From Cohnella rhizosphaerae (GTDB lineage: Bacteria > Bacillota > Bacilli > Paenibacillales > Paenibacillaceae): a DNA stretch of 64,000 nucleotides. The stretch spans positions 62,001-126,000 of the forward strand of contig NZ_JAPDIA010000001.1 in assembly GCF_029525575.1 (NCBI RefSeq), given 5' to 3'. A program made the position numbers and the translations under genes. Under the pieces are notes generated by a model. That model made no database searches. It saw nothing but the letters and a program-made list of their open reading frames with translations, and was not told the origin of the DNA. This document shows, one piece after another, positions 39,854-49,097 of the stretch. Position 1 is the stretch's first letter. Each line of letters begins with the position of its first letter.

Positions 39854-42208
39854 TCAGGACTGGTGCCCGGTGATCAGCTGCGGCAGATGGCGGGTTTTGT
39901 ATTCGCTGAACGAGATGCCCATGCGTGCCTTGAACAATTTATAGAAATAGTTGCTGTTCTCCAGTCCCACCTCGTCCAAAATGTCGCCGACGTTGATGAC
40001 GCCGCTGTGCAGCAGCGCCACCACCCGTTTCAGCCGGACATCGGTGATATAGTCGGCCACCGACTGGTTGTACGCCTCACGGAACAGCTTCCCGATATAC
40101 ACCTTCGACATATTCACGGTGCTAGCAATACTTTCTAGGCATAGCGATTTGTCCTTGTAGTTTTGGTCGATCAGCTGCACGATTGTCTCCGTGACGGCGC
40201 TGCCGCGCTTCGGCTTCTGCTCGCTCACAATACCCGCGACGTGGCGGAACAGACTGGCGAACCGGACGCCGATCTGTTCGAGCGTCTCCAGCTCGCCGAT
40301 CTCCCGGTTGAATGTCGTGAAATCGATATCGAAGCGCAACTGGCTGTTGCTTTCCAACTGATGCAGTTCGTTGTAGATCGCATAGGTCACATAAAGAAGG
40401 GTCGAGACGACCGTATCGTAGGAGTAGCCTCGTATTTCGCCGACGATGTCCGTATACGCCATATCCGCTTCGTTCAGCTTGCCGGTACGCAGCGCCTCCA
40501 GCAGCCGCTTTTCCTTCATGACAGGCAGCCGGTAGGCGTCCGTGCTCTGCGCTTTGAGCGAGTCCGGGCGCAGTACGGAGCCGTGGCCGAAGATCAGCCG
40601 ATATTGGGCGATACGCGTCACTTCCCGGTATGCTTCGCCCAGCCTGCCGAAGTCCCGATGCACGTAGCCGGTCGACGCCGAGACCGATAGCTTGAGGCTT
40701 GCGAGCGTCCACGACTGAATTTCGGCAATGATCCCGCCCAGCTTGCGCGGCGACTCGTCCGGTCCGGTGCCCGCCGCCTGGACGATCGAAATCAGCGTAT
40801 CGCCGCCCATGTATACCGTTTCGCTGTCGAATGACGTGCGCAGCAGTTCGTCCGCCGCGTTCGCGAAGGCAAAACGCAGCAGCGCCTGATCCCTGAGCGA
40901 ATAGGCGGAGGCGAACGCGGCATAGCGGTCGAGCCGCCACGCCACTAGCATATAGTCGTCGCCGACATCCAGCTTGACTCCGTAACGCCGGAACGTCGTC
41001 TGGAGTCGCTCGCCTTCGTCGGCCGCTGGCTTCCCGCCCAGCAGCAGATCGGCCAGCAGCTCGTTCCGGAGCGCATGCAGCTTGTCCCGCTCGGCTGCGT
41101 CGAGCAGTCTGGCTTTGTTCGTCGACTCGGCGATCGCGCGGGACAACAAGGAGATCTCGTCGAGCGATTCGTCTTCCGCCGGATCGCCGGCCGAATGCTT
41201 CAGCTTGCCGACCAGCTTGCGAAGCGGCGAAGTAATCGTGCTGGAGATGAGGAACGAAGCCCCGGCGCCGAGCACGAGCAGAGCGGCGCATACGAACAGC
41301 GTAATCCGCTTGATCCGGCTCGCCTCATCCGTAATGGCGGTGTACGGCACGACGCTGATGAACTTCCAGCCGAGCAGCTCGGACGAGACGTAAGCGACCA
41401 TCTTCTTCTCGCCGTCGATTTCGCTGAGGAAATGCCCGTCCGTCTGGCCCGATTGTAGGAGGGTGCGCACGAACGAATCTTCTGTCTGCGTCAGGAACGC
41501 CTTGCCGCCGCTGACGAAGGTGCCATCTCCGTCGACGATGAACGTATCCATGCCCGGGAAGCTGTTCTTGCGCTGCAGCGAATGGATCAGGTCGTTCAGA
41601 TACTCTTCCTTCACGTTGACGATAATGGCACCTTCGGGACCGCTCTTGCCCGAGATCAGGTCGTACATCAGATATGTATAAACGTTTACAACCGGCGTAT
41701 CCGCGCCCGCCACCGCGGGATCGAGGCGAACGCGCCGCGGAATCGGCAGCAGCTTTCTGCGGTTCTGATCGGCCGACTGCATAATGCGATCGATTTCTCG
41801 CCGATTTTCCGGCGTATCCTGTGCCGTATCGCCTATCGTGAATAGCCGGTCGATGCGGCTGTTATAAACATGGAAGGAATAGATGAATGGATTCGTTGCG
41901 GTCAGCTGCTTCAGCCGGTCCATGTTGAACAGAAGACTTGTGCCGTCTTCGTCGCTGCGGTACATCATCTGCGTCAGATCGGGATCGCCGAAGATCGAGA
42001 TGGCGAAATTGCGCGCGTTGTCGTTCATATAATTCGCGCTGTAGCTGATCTGCGACAGCGTCTTCATGTTCGACTCCGTCACGATCCGCAGCGCAACGCG
42101 CTCGAATACGACGAACAGCCCGTACGACAACCCCAGAATAATGGTAACGAGTGCGACGGTGAAGGAAAAAAACATACGGGAAAACATCCGCGATCGGATC
42201 CAGCCCAC
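39854..42208 (-). CDS. Membrane-bound AraC-type regulator with dCache-like sensor
   Basis: 784 residues. Two membrane helices (FFSFTVALVTIILGLSYGLF and near 300, TLFVCAALLVLGAGASFLI) bracket an extracellular sensor. A linker with a possible GGDEF-like remnant follows, and then the AraC domain: LCLESIASTVNMSKVYIGKLF and VGDILDEVGLENSNYFYKLF, closing MGISFSEYKTRHL. Such one-protein sensors directly couple an extracellular sugar to transcription and are common beside LplB/LplC transporters. The start is GTG at 42208 after GAGGAGGGGGG. It probably controls the whole 32.6-44.2 kb locus. Confidence 0.88.
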   Translation of the reverse strand: MGWIRSRMFSRMFFSFTVALVTIILGLSYGLFVVFERVALRIVTESNMKTLSQISYSANYMNDNARNFAISIFGDPDLTQMMYRSDEDGTSLLFNMDRLKQLTATNPFIYSFHVYNSRIDRLFTIGDTAQDTPENRREIDRIMQSADQNRRKLLPIPRRVRLDPAVAGADTPVVNVYTYLMYDLISGKSGPEGAIIVNVKEEYLNDLIHSLQRKNSFPGMDTFIVDGDGTFVSGGKAFLTQTEDSFVRTLLQSGQTDGHFLSEIDGEKKMVAYVSSELLGWKFISVVPYTAITDEASRIKRITLFVCAALLVLGAGASFLISSTITSPLRKLVGKLKHSAGDPAEDESLDEISLLSRAIAESTNKARLLDAAERDKLHALRNELLADLLLGGKPAADEGERLQTTFRRYGVKLDVGDDYMLVAWRLDRYAAFASAYSLRDQALLRFAFANAADELLRTSFDSETVYMGGDTLISIVQAAGTGPDESPRKLGGIIAEIQSWTLASLKLSVSASTGYVHRDFGRLGEAYREVTRIAQYRLIFGHGSVLRPDSLKAQSTDAYRLPVMKEKRLLEALRTGKLNEADMAYTDIVGEIRGYSYDTVVSTLLYVTYAIYNELHQLESNSQLRFDIDFTTFNREIGELETLEQIGVRFASLFRHVAGIVSEQKPKRGSAVTETIVQLIDQNYKDKSLCLESIASTVNMSKVYIGKLFREAYNQSVADYITDVRLKRVVALLHSGVINVGDILDEVGLENSNYFYKLFKARMGISFSEYKTRHLPQLITGHQS

Positions 42209-42267
42209 GACTCCCCCCTCCTCTGCCTCATTCTATCATGAAAGGAGCCGCCTGCACGCTAGCTGCG

Positions 42268-43179
42268 TTACCCTTTAATTGCCCCTACCGTCAGCCCCTG
42301 GACGAAGTATTTCTGCAGGAAGGAATAAACGAATACGATCGGACCGATCGCCAGCACCGCCGTCGCCATTCGCACACTCTCCGCCGGAGCCGCCGTCGTT
42401 ACCGTATTGGCCGACATATTGATCGCTTCGATGTTCTGGATAATCGTGACTAGCAAATATTGCAGCGGCAGCAGCCGGCGATCATCGATATAGAGCAGCG
42501 CGAGGAACCAATCGTTCCAGTAATTCAGACTGGCGAACAGCGCGACCGTTGCCAGCACCGGCGTCGACAGCGGAAGCACTATGCGAAAAAAGAGCCGGTA
42601 TTCGCCAAAGCCGTCCATCTGCGCCGATTCGATGATTTCCACCGGCAGCATGGCGAAGAACGTGCGCAGCAGCAGTACAAACCAGGGGACGATCAGGTAA
42701 GGCAGAATAAGCGCCCATACCGTGTCCTTCAAGTGCAGCACCTGCGATACCACAATATAGGTCGGAACGAGACCGCCGTTGAACAGCATCGTAAAGAAGA
42801 CGTAGAACGACAACGGCCGCCGCCAGCGGAAATCCCGCCGCGCCAACGGATAAGCCAGCAAGCTGGACAGCAAAAGCCCACCCAGCGTGCCCGTGACCGT
42901 TACGAACGTCGTGATGCCGTAGGACGCTGCGAGCTGATCGGGCTGGTGCCACAGATAGGCATACGCAGCGATGCTGAACTCCCGCGGCAGCAGGCTGTAG
43001 CCCCACTCGACCAGCGACCGCTCGCTGGACAGCGAAGCGGAGATCACGATGACGAGCGGCAGAACGCAGATGGCGCCGATTGCAGCAACCGCGAGCAGAA
43101 GAAACAGCTTGCCGACTTGCGCCCGGCGCGGCTGACTCGGCGTCAGCTCGGCCGTCCTCTCACTCGGCGTTAGATGCAT
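42268..43179 (-). CDS. Carbohydrate ABC transporter permease (LplC type)
   Basis: 303 residues with six membrane helices. The EAA loop that docks the ATPase is visible in EIIESAQMDGFGEYRLFFRI. It matches LplC/YtcP permeases for oligosaccharides. The ATG at 43179 follows GAGGAGGAA. The ATPase subunit is not in the window; such systems often share an MsmX-type ATPase encoded elsewhere. It pairs with the permease gene at 43222. Confidence 0.9.
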   Translation of the reverse strand: MHLTPSERTAELTPSQPRRAQVGKLFLLLAVAAIGAICVLPLVIVISASLSSERSLVEWGYSLLPREFSIAAYAYLWHQPDQLAASYGITTFVTVTGTLGGLLLSSLLAYPLARRDFRWRRPLSFYVFFTMLFNGGLVPTYIVVSQVLHLKDTVWALILPYLIVPWFVLLLRTFFAMLPVEIIESAQMDGFGEYRLFFRIVLPLSTPVLATVALFASLNYWNDWFLALLYIDDRRLLPLQYLLVTIIQNIEAINMSANTVTTAAPAESVRMATAVLAIGPIVFVYSFLQKYFVQGLTVGAIKG

Positions 43180-43221
43180 AAACCATTCCTCCTCGAAGCG
43201 GCTGTCTGGCTTTTCATGTCA

Positions 43222-44202
43222 TTAAAATAGCGCATTGTCCTTGTCCATCCTGCGTACGATCAGATTGGAAAGCAGCACGAGCAGGAAGCCGACGACCGCT
43301 TGGTAGAAGCCGGCCGAGGAAGCCATCCCGATGTCGCCCACCGTGCGGAGCATGCGGAACACGTACGTGTCGATGACGTCCGTCGTCTCGTAAAGCATGC
43401 CGGAATCGCGCGTTACGTTGTAGAACAGGCCGAAGTCGGCGTAGAAAATTCGGCCGATCTGCAGCAGCGTCATCATCGTCAGTACCGGCGCGAGCAGCGG
43501 CAGCTTGATCCGGCTGATCTGTTGAAACTTGCTCGCCCCGTCGATCCGGGCGGCCTCATAATACTCCGGGTTGATTCCGAGCATCGCCGCCAGATAGATG
43601 ATCGAATTGTAGCCCGCCGACTTCCATACCGAGACGAGCAGCAAAATCGCCGGCCAATATTTGCTCTCCATATACCAATTCACAGGCGGCAGGCCGAGCG
43701 CGGCCAGCGCGTTGTTGACCAGTCCGTTCTCCATCCGCAAAAGCGCGAATACGATGTAACCGACGAGTACCCAGGACAGCAGATACGGAAAAAACAAAAA
43801 CGACTGCAGCACGCGGTTAAGCCAGCGGTTCCGGATTTCGTTCATCAGCAGCGCCAGCGCCACGGCGGCGACCGTGCCAAACGCGATGAACAGCGCGTTC
43901 AAAAACAATGTGTTGAACGTGATGCGCCAGGCGTCGCTCGAACTGAACAGATAGCGAAAATTGGCGAAGCCGACCCATTCGCTGCCCCAGATGCCGTCGC
44001 TGACGCGAAAGTTTTTAAAAGCGATCACGATGCCGAACATGGGCAGATAAGCGAACACGAGCAGCAGCAGCACACCCGGCAGCGTCATCGACAGCAACGG
44101 CGCGTCGCGGAGCAGACGCTTGACCCCGCGATACTTCCGCTCCGCACGCTGCAGCCCCCCGTCAGCCGGACCCGAGACTTGATTTGGATAAGCTGTGTTC
44201 AT
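43222..44202 (-). CDS. Carbohydrate ABC transporter permease (LplB type)
   Basis: About 326 residues with six membrane helices; starts near LLSMTLPGVLLLLVFAYLP. The EAA loop is EYYEAARIDGASKFQQISRI. This is the upstream half of an LplB/LplC pair. An in-frame GTG at 44217 lies directly against GAGGAG and is too close, so the ATG at 44202 is preferred. It is the first gene of the minus-strand locus that ends at the beta-helix gene. Confidence 0.88.
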   Translation of the reverse strand: MNTAYPNQVSGPADGGLQRAERKYRGVKRLLRDAPLLSMTLPGVLLLLVFAYLPMFGIVIAFKNFRVSDGIWGSEWVGFANFRYLFSSSDAWRITFNTLFLNALFIAFGTVAAVALALLMNEIRNRWLNRVLQSFLFFPYLLSWVLVGYIVFALLRMENGLVNNALAALGLPPVNWYMESKYWPAILLLVSVWKSAGYNSIIYLAAMLGINPEYYEAARIDGASKFQQISRIKLPLLAPVLTMMTLLQIGRIFYADFGLFYNVTRDSGMLYETTDVIDTYVFRMLRTVGDIGMASSAGFYQAVVGFLLVLLSNLIVRRMDKDNALF

Positions 44203-44390
44203 TGTTTCGGAATTCACTCCTCGCTTCTATTCGCAGTCCCCACAACATATCACCTCGCACCGGCAGGCTCTACAGTAAAAACGAAAGCTTTTCGGCAAAA
44301 AATGAAGATGACCGCACAAGCCTGCCTGCGATTGACGGGACGACAATAGAGCCTCGTTGACACGCCGGGCATCGCAAAAAAAATAAATCG

Positions 44391-44434
44391 AAAAGAAGCA
44401 TCCGCGCTGTTCGCGTGCGGATGCTTCTTTTTTT
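44391..44434. terminator. Bidirectional terminator at the edge of the cassette array
   Basis: AAAAGAAGCATCCGC pairs with GCGGATGCTTCTTTT; a T-run follows on the plus strand and A-run precedes it. It marks the border between the GC-rich sugar locus and the AT-rich cassette region. Confidence 0.9.
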
Positions 44435-44546
44435 GATTCAAAACGCCAAGATGCTAAAGTGTTTTTTTTATTTCTATCACAGTTCTGCTTGTGGTTCTGA
44501 CCAACTATCCGTCCCGTATGTTACGAGCTGTTGCAATCTTCTTCAA

Positions 44547-45347
44547 TTAATCAGAAGGATATTGTACAGGTTGTTTATTAATGACTTGCCAACTAATAAT
44601 CGTTGTGCTGTCCTTAACATGGTCATTCAAAAGATCTCTCAAGATTAAGTCAATGTTCTCTTCCATTTTCATTCCGTTAAAAAATCTGTTGTAGAGATTC
44701 CGATGATTTTCATAATATCCATCCTCATATTCAAAAACACCATCCGTAATGAGTACGATTAAGTTAGTATCTTTCCTTAGTTGTCTCCTGCCTGAAACGT
44801 AGCAAGGCACGGAGAGTTCAAAAGTATTCACTTCTCCGATCCATTCATAAAACTGCCTTTGATTAAGACCAAATTGACTGAACTTGGCAAGTTCTGGATG
44901 AAACAAAAATGCCATGCAATCTCCTATTGATAGCCACCATATATATGATCCAAACTGAAAGCAAATTAAACATGAAGTTTCACCTGTGACAGCTTTACAT
45001 TTTGCTTTAAAACTTTCTTCAGATAATAATCGGAGAATATACGGCTCAAGATCTCTAAATGCACGATTGGAAGTACATATCTCGCTAAGTACAGCTCTAT
45101 TATTCTTAAAAAGTTCAAGGATAATTCTGGAACTCTCAGTACTATTGTGGGCATCCAGTATAACAGCAAGAGTCCATTCTTGATCTTCACCCTTTAATAT
45201 AAATAGTGCATCTTCATTTTTAGTTGCTCCATTTTCTGTGCTACCACCAAAACGCCCTACATGAATGTTGCCAATTTTATTTACCGATATTTCATCTAAG
45301 AATGGTTCTCTATCTCCTATCCATTCATAATGCATTGAATCACTCAC
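44547..45347 (-). CDS. PP2C-like protein phosphatase (last cassette of the array)
   Basis: 266 residues. The PP2C order is recognisable: NEDALFIL, then LAVILDAHNSTES in place of the usual DGHGG, SIGDCMAFL (GDS motif) and VLITDGVFEYED (DG motif). The first metal-binding motif is thus altered (Asp-Ala-His), which may lower or change activity. The start is GTG at 45347 after GGGGAG. It is preceded on its 5' side by the truncated repeat at 45371 and has no visible repeat on its 3' side, so it looks like the oldest, terminal cassette. Confidence 0.7.
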   Translation of the reverse strand: MSDSMHYEWIGDREPFLDEISVNKIGNIHVGRFGGSTENGATKNEDALFILKGEDQEWTLAVILDAHNSTESSRIILELFKNNRAVLSEICTSNRAFRDLEPYILRLLSEESFKAKCKAVTGETSCLICFQFGSYIWWLSIGDCMAFLFHPELAKFSQFGLNQRQFYEWIGEVNTFELSVPCYVSGRRQLRKDTNLIVLITDGVFEYEDGYYENHRNLYNRFFNGMKMEENIDLILRDLLNDHVKDSTTIISWQVINKQPVQYPSD

Positions 45348-45370
45348 TCCCCAAAACTTATTACAACGTC

Positions 45371-45407
45371 GCCTAACGTTACCGTATTGATGACGTCGAG
45401 AGGCTTA
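45371..45407 (-). repeat. Truncated attC-like site (site 0)
   Basis: GCCTAAC is followed by GTTACCGTATTGATGACG and GAGAGGCTTA, matching the left third of the complete repeats with two changes in the inner arm. The rest is missing and replaced by an acetyltransferase fragment. Confidence 0.75.
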
Positions 45408-45508
45408 TTTTCAATGAGTGCGACCGCATTCAATTGTTTTACCTCTGTGTTTTCGAATAGATATTGCACTATCCCTTGCACAGCTTGGGTTGTGTAACCT
45501 TTACTTAG
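45408..45508 (-). pseudogene. GNAT acetyltransferase fragment
   Basis: The minus strand reads KGYTTQAVQGIVQYLFENTE then VKQLNAVALIENK, the acetyl-CoA-binding motif A of a GNAT acetyltransferase (usually GxGYAxEAV). Stops bound it upstream, and downstream it runs into the remaining part of site 0. It seems to be what is left of a deleted cassette. Confidence 0.55.
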
Positions 45509-45566
45509 TCAATTCTTTGGCCTTCATTGACTCGATCTATAAAATTGATTGTTTTCAGAGATTCTT

Positions 45567-46197
45567 TCAAGTCCCGATATATTTGTATTCATATAAAGCC
45601 AATCCTGTATATAGCACATCGATTTGAAAATGATATTGTTCTAAAAAACTATAGGGAATACCAAAGGTAACACTATCTTCTCCATGTCCATAAGAATATG
45701 ATTCAACCTCAATTTTTTGTCCTTCGTGCTCAAAAGAAAACGACACCGGGATTTCTACCCAGTTTAAGTTATAAAGCATTCCTGTATTTTCAAAAGTCAT
45801 TGGTGTAATAAACTTGCCTTTAAGCTTTTTGGTATTCTGTTCAAATCTAAGCATCATTACTACGTCATCATCACCCTGAAACACATTACGATATGTTTTA
45901 TCGATAATGATCGTTGTATCTCCTACAACTTTTAAAACTTGATTGATTTCTATACTGTTTTCTTTATCATCCGGTATCCACTCTTTCTTAAAATGAAAAA
46001 TGACGGACTCCGAACTGCTTACCAATGCTTTTTCCCAGTCGTTCCACAGCGCTATTGATTCAATAGCTGCTGGCTCTGTTTTATACTGTTCATATCTTTT
46101 TTTTCTTAGCTACTTTCCCCGAGTAATCAATAGAATAATAGATAAGGAACACTATTGTAATAAGAAGTGAGCATATAAGTAATTTTCTAATTCCCAA
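45567..46197 (-). CDS. Membrane-anchored hypothetical protein (frameshifted)
   Basis: About 210 residues. A TTG start at 46197, six bases after GGAGG, gives an N-terminal anchor (LLICSLLITIVFLIYYSI). A +1 in the eight-T run at 46097-46104 breaks the frame; corrected it reads KKKRYEQYKTEPAAIES and joins the extracellular beta-rich part (FTSTDTT-like strands, VSFSFEHEGQKIEVESYSYG). The arrangement resembles the sensor part of DUF4179/DUF5643 anti-sigma-like proteins, but that is tentative. It shares its cassette with the NUDIX gene upstream. Confidence 0.6.
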
Positions 46198-46223
46198 ATT
46201 GCGCCTCCAATGATGAATATTAC

Positions 46224-46716
46224 TTAATAATTCTTTTGATTTTGTTTTAGCCTTTCTAAACGATGATCTTCAATGATTTCAATATTCCTTCGATTTTGAA
46301 CATAGTCTATAATTTGATTTTTTTATATTCGGAATTAAAATTAAACTATTAAGTTCTTGGATCGGAATCCACTTTACTGCAGTTTGATGAGGGTCTGGTT
46401 GGGAAGGTAGTTGAGGGACTGTATTGCCCGTTAGTTTGCATTCAAAAATAAGATTTAATCCGTGCTGTTCGTTATCTTTATAATCTCCTGATTGCTTATG
46501 GGGAGCCATTTCATATACTAATGCTATTGGGCCTACTTCAATTTCTGCACAGGTTTCTTCGAGAACTTCTCGTTTTACTCCGTCCACTATTGTTTCACCT
46601 GGCTCTAAACCACCGCCGGGCAAATTATAATGGATACCTCTTTCATTATATTCAACTAGTAATATTGAATCATTTTCAATAATTAAACCTGTGCAACGTA
46701 TTCGAACATGTGCCAA
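46224..46716 (-). CDS. NUDIX hydrolase (cassette gene, frameshifted tail)
   Basis: About 163 residues with the Nudix box GGGLEPGETIVDGVKREVLEE. A +1 in the seven-T run at 46320-46326 shortens the tail; corrected it continues NQIIDYVQNRRN and ends NQKNY at 46224. The start is TTG at 46716 seven bases after AAAGGATGG. Its 5' end is 50 bases from site 1, the usual position of a cassette gene. Confidence 0.82.
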
Positions 46717-46767
46717 AACAGCACCATCCTTTAGAGTTTATGAATTTAAAACGTTTGACCCAATTTC

Positions 46768-46931
46768 TTATAACGTTTCCGTATTCACGACGCCGAGAGG
46801 CTTAAGGACCGCAGGTCCGGCTGCGCTTGCGCAATCAGCCTCGCAGGTGTGTCCGCCTAATTCCACTTTCTCGAAATCCATCTGGCGGACCTAGAGGCCG
46901 CAGGCCCCGCAGCGTGAATACATTGTTATAG
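46768..46931 (-). repeat. attC-like site 1
   Basis: Cores TTATAAC and GTTATAG bracket the inner arms GTATTCACG/CGTGAATAC. Arm 1 GGACC/GGTCC, arm 3 TCCGCC/GGCGGA, arm 4 GGCC/GGCC. Confidence 0.85.
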
Positions 46932-47010
46932 GATGTATCGGCCTTCTCTGAAATGCTTACTAAATCCTTTTTTTCGTCAATTAAACAATACTGATTCCTT
47001 GATCCCTTCA

Positions 47011-47019
47011 TGCTATAAT
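47011..47019 (+). promoter_or_regulatory. Extended -10 promoter of the coiled-coil cassette gene, copy 1
   Basis: TGCTATAAT is a perfect extended -10 element. Transcription would begin around 47026, so the ATG at 47027 is at the start of the RNA and the TTG at 47045 is the better start codon. Confidence 0.65.
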
Positions 47020-47044
47020 ATTAATTATGAAAGGTGGGTTTGTT

Positions 47045-47335
47045 TTGGATCAGATTTCAAAACAGATTCTTGAAGAAATTGTTAATCTTAAAGCTGAAAT
47101 TCAACAAATTAGTCAAAATCAAGTTATCTTAATTCAAAATCAAAGCCAGACTGCCATTCAAGTTAATAGTATTTATCAAGCCATTGTGCGGTTTGAAGAC
47201 GGACAACCTAAAGATATTTTCGATTTACTCGAAAAAATCAACAACGACTTCTTTGATAAAGAAGCTGAAATTGCTGCCCTTAACAAACGTGTATTTCGTT
47301 TAGAATCCGATTTCGAGAAATTTAATAGACAGTAA
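47045..47335 (+). CDS. Coiled-coil protein (reverse-oriented cassette, copy 1)
   Basis: 96 residues read from TTG at 47045, seven bases after AAAGGTGG. It is almost wholly helical with heptad-like spacing (ISKQILEEIVNLKAEIQQIS; FDKEAEIAALNKRVFRLE), so probably a coiled coil. I do not recognise the family. It is one of only two array genes on the plus strand, and it has its own promoter and terminator, as reverse-oriented cassettes in large integrons often do. A near-identical copy is at 51437. Confidence 0.75.
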   Translation: MDQISKQILEEIVNLKAEIQQISQNQVILIQNQSQTAIQVNSIYQAIVRFEDGQPKDIFDLLEKINNDFFDKEAEIAALNKRVFRLESDFEKFNRQ

Positions 47336-47339
47336 TATC

Positions 47340-47370
47340 AAGTCACTATTGAGTGACTTTTATTTTTTCT
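47340..47370 (+). terminator. Terminator of the coiled-coil gene, copy 1
   Basis: AAGTCACT pairs with AGTGACTT around ATTG, followed by TTATTTTTT. Confidence 0.85.
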
Positions 47371-47381
47371 GCCGATATTTT

Positions 47382-47546
47382 CTATAACGTTTCCGTATTC
47401 ACGACGCCGAGAGGCTTAAGGACCGTAGGTCCGGCTGCGCGCCAGCGCATTTAGCCTCGCAAGTGTGTCCGCCTGATCCCGCTTCCCCGAAATCCATATG
47501 GCGGACCGAGGGCCGCTAGGCCCGAAGCGTGAATACATTGTTATAC
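47382..47546 (-). repeat. attC-like site 2
   Basis: Cores CTATAAC and GTTATAC. Arm 1 GGACC/GGTCC, arm 2 CTGCGC/GCGCAT, arm 4 GGGCC/GGCCC. Inner arms intact. Confidence 0.88.
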
Positions 47547-47574
47547 GAAGGGACCCTTGAAATAATTACAAATC

Positions 47575-48027
47575 TTATAACTTCAATAATTTAACTATTG
47601 CCTTAACATTTTGTTCTAAGTCATTAAAGAATTCCAAATCGAATTCAAATGTTCCTTTTAAGATTGTTTCAATCATTTTATTCTTGCAATATTTTGTTTG
47701 CTTTATTGAATAGTTCATTAAGAAAAGATCTACTCTTTCACTTTGAATTGATAATTCCAATTCTTCTGGGCTCATGGATTCTAAAGTTAATTTACCTTTT
47801 CTTGAACTATTCAATTCTTTTATGTCTCTTAGAAAATTATCGATTTTCTCCTTTTCTATCCAAATATATACCTCTCCAGAAAACATATAATCCTTAATAT
47901 GAACACGAAAAGAAATTGAAGGATACCTTTCCTGCTCAATCTCTAGAAAAGTAAATAGCATTGATGATTTTCGATCAGTAGAGAACAAAATAAAATCATA
48001 TTCTTCTAAAGGTTTGGAAATAATCAT
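47575..48027 (-). CDS. Hypothetical cassette protein
   Basis: 150 residues, soluble, no recognised domain (MIISKPLEEYDFILFSTD; VYIWIEKEKIDNFL). ATG at 48027 follows AAAGGACG and lies 15 bases from the core of site 3. The frame also runs into the site as GTG AAT ACG, but that GTG has no ribosome site. The immediate spacing to the core is typical of cassette genes. Confidence 0.7.
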   Translation of the reverse strand: MIISKPLEEYDFILFSTDRKSSMLFTFLEIEQERYPSISFRVHIKDYMFSGEVYIWIEKEKIDNFLRDIKELNSSRKGKLTLESMSPEELELSIQSERVDLFLMNYSIKQTKYCKNKMIETILKGTFEFDLEFFNDLEQNVKAIVKLLKL

Positions 48028-48042
48028 TCGCTTCGTCCTTTC

Positions 48043-48208
48043 GTATAACGTTTCCGTATTCACGACGCCGAGAGGCTTAAGGCTCTGAAGGAGCCGGCTG
48101 CGCGTCAGCAGTTAGCCTTGCAGGTGTGTCCGCCTGATTCCGCTTCCCCGAAATCCATCTGGCGGATCAAGGGGCCGTAGGACCCGCAGCGTGAATACAT
48201 TGTTATAT
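48043..48208 (-). repeat. attC-like site 3
   Basis: Cores GTATAAC and GTTATAT. Arm 1 is GGCTC/GAGCC instead of GGACC/GGTCC, a compensated change; arm 4 GGGGCC/GGACCC. Confidence 0.88.
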
Positions 48209-48266
48209 GTAGTACCGGCCTTCTTCGAGTTATCCTCATAAAAAATAAATAAAGACACCAAGGTTT

Positions 48267-48644
48267 CTATACCTGATGTCTGATTATCCAGTCTTCTATA
48301 TCCTGTTCTTTGTATCTTCCTTCTGCCGTTCCCAGACCTAATTGAACTAATTCATCTTGGCTATAAGAGACCTTTAAACCGTTGATCCGTAATAACAACA
48401 GCATAACTGCAACTCCAATTCGCTAATTCCCATCAACAAAACAATGGTTTTTAATAAGTGAATAGGTAATAACCGATATCTTTCTTGTTAATCCCGGATA
48501 AAGCTCTTGTCCATCAAATGTTATTTCTGCTTTGCCAAGAGCACTTTCCAATACACTTCGTTCCCTTACTCCTGCCGACCCTCCAGTACTTTCGATAATC
48601 TTATGATGAAAATGAAGGAGTTGGTCAAAAGTGATGGTTATCAT
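48267..48644 (-). pseudogene. Doc toxin with an amber stop in the Fic motif
   Basis: Death-on-curing toxin of the Fic/Doc family, 126 codons. The active-site motif reads HCFVDGN-stop-RIG, where HxFxDGNKR is expected, so an AAG lysine codon has become TAG at 48423-48425. Downstream the frame remains open and good (IGVAVMLLLLRINGLKV, then DELVQLGLGTAEG) to 48267. Doc kinases phosphorylate EF-Tu; with this stop the toxin is dead unless the stop is suppressed. Its ATG overlaps the stop of the antitoxin gene (ATGA). Confidence 0.85.
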
Positions 48645-48814
48645 TTTGCCAACTCCCTAAGCGCTTCTATGTTTTCGTTAATAATATCATCCATGACGTT
48701 CTCGATTTTAGAATTATTTTTCGATTTTAGAAATTCCACGAAGTCAATGACTTCGATTTGTTTTTCTTGGGGTAGTGACAAAAAGTCTTGGATCAATTTT
48801 TCTTCAAGACTCAT
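48641..48814 (-). CDS. Antitoxin of the Doc module
   Basis: 58-residue protein (MSLEEKLIQDFLSLP, then FVEFLKSKNNSK, ending LRELAK), resembling DUF2281/VapB-like antitoxins that sit before Doc toxins. ATG at 48814 follows ACGGAGGCG. The stop overlaps the toxin start by one base, the usual translational coupling. Toxin-antitoxin modules are common in large cassette arrays, where they keep the array from being lost. Confidence 0.78.
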   Translation of the reverse strand: MSLEEKLIQDFLSLPQEKQIEVIDFVEFLKSKNNSKIENVMDDIINENIEALRELAK

Positions 48815-48913
48815 TTAATCGCCTCCGTTTCTTTACTTCTCAGTATACACCAAATATCAAAAGCACTTAACATCGTCATTGAATGACCTTAAAATAAGCT
48901 TTGCCGGTATTAC

Positions 48914-49076
48914 ATATAACGTTACCGTATTCACGACGCCGAGAGGCTTAAGGTCGCATAGCGACCGGGTCCGACAGAACTTAGCCTCGCAGGTGTGTCC
49001 GCCTGATTCCACTTCCTCGAAATTCACCTGGCGGACCGAGGGCCGAAGGCCCCGAAGCGTGATTACATTGTTATGC
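48914..49076 (-). repeat. attC-like site 4
   Basis: Cores ATATAAC and GTTATGC. Arm 1 GGTCGC/GCGACC; arm 4 GGGCC/GGCCC. The right inner arm has one change (CGTGATTAC). Confidence 0.88.
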
Positions 49077-49097
49077 GAAGTTGATGACTTCGAAGCC

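Noticed and set aside
48027..48063. GTG inside site 3 as the start of the cassette gene
   Set aside because: No ribosome site precedes it, whereas AAAGGACG precedes the ATG at 48027.
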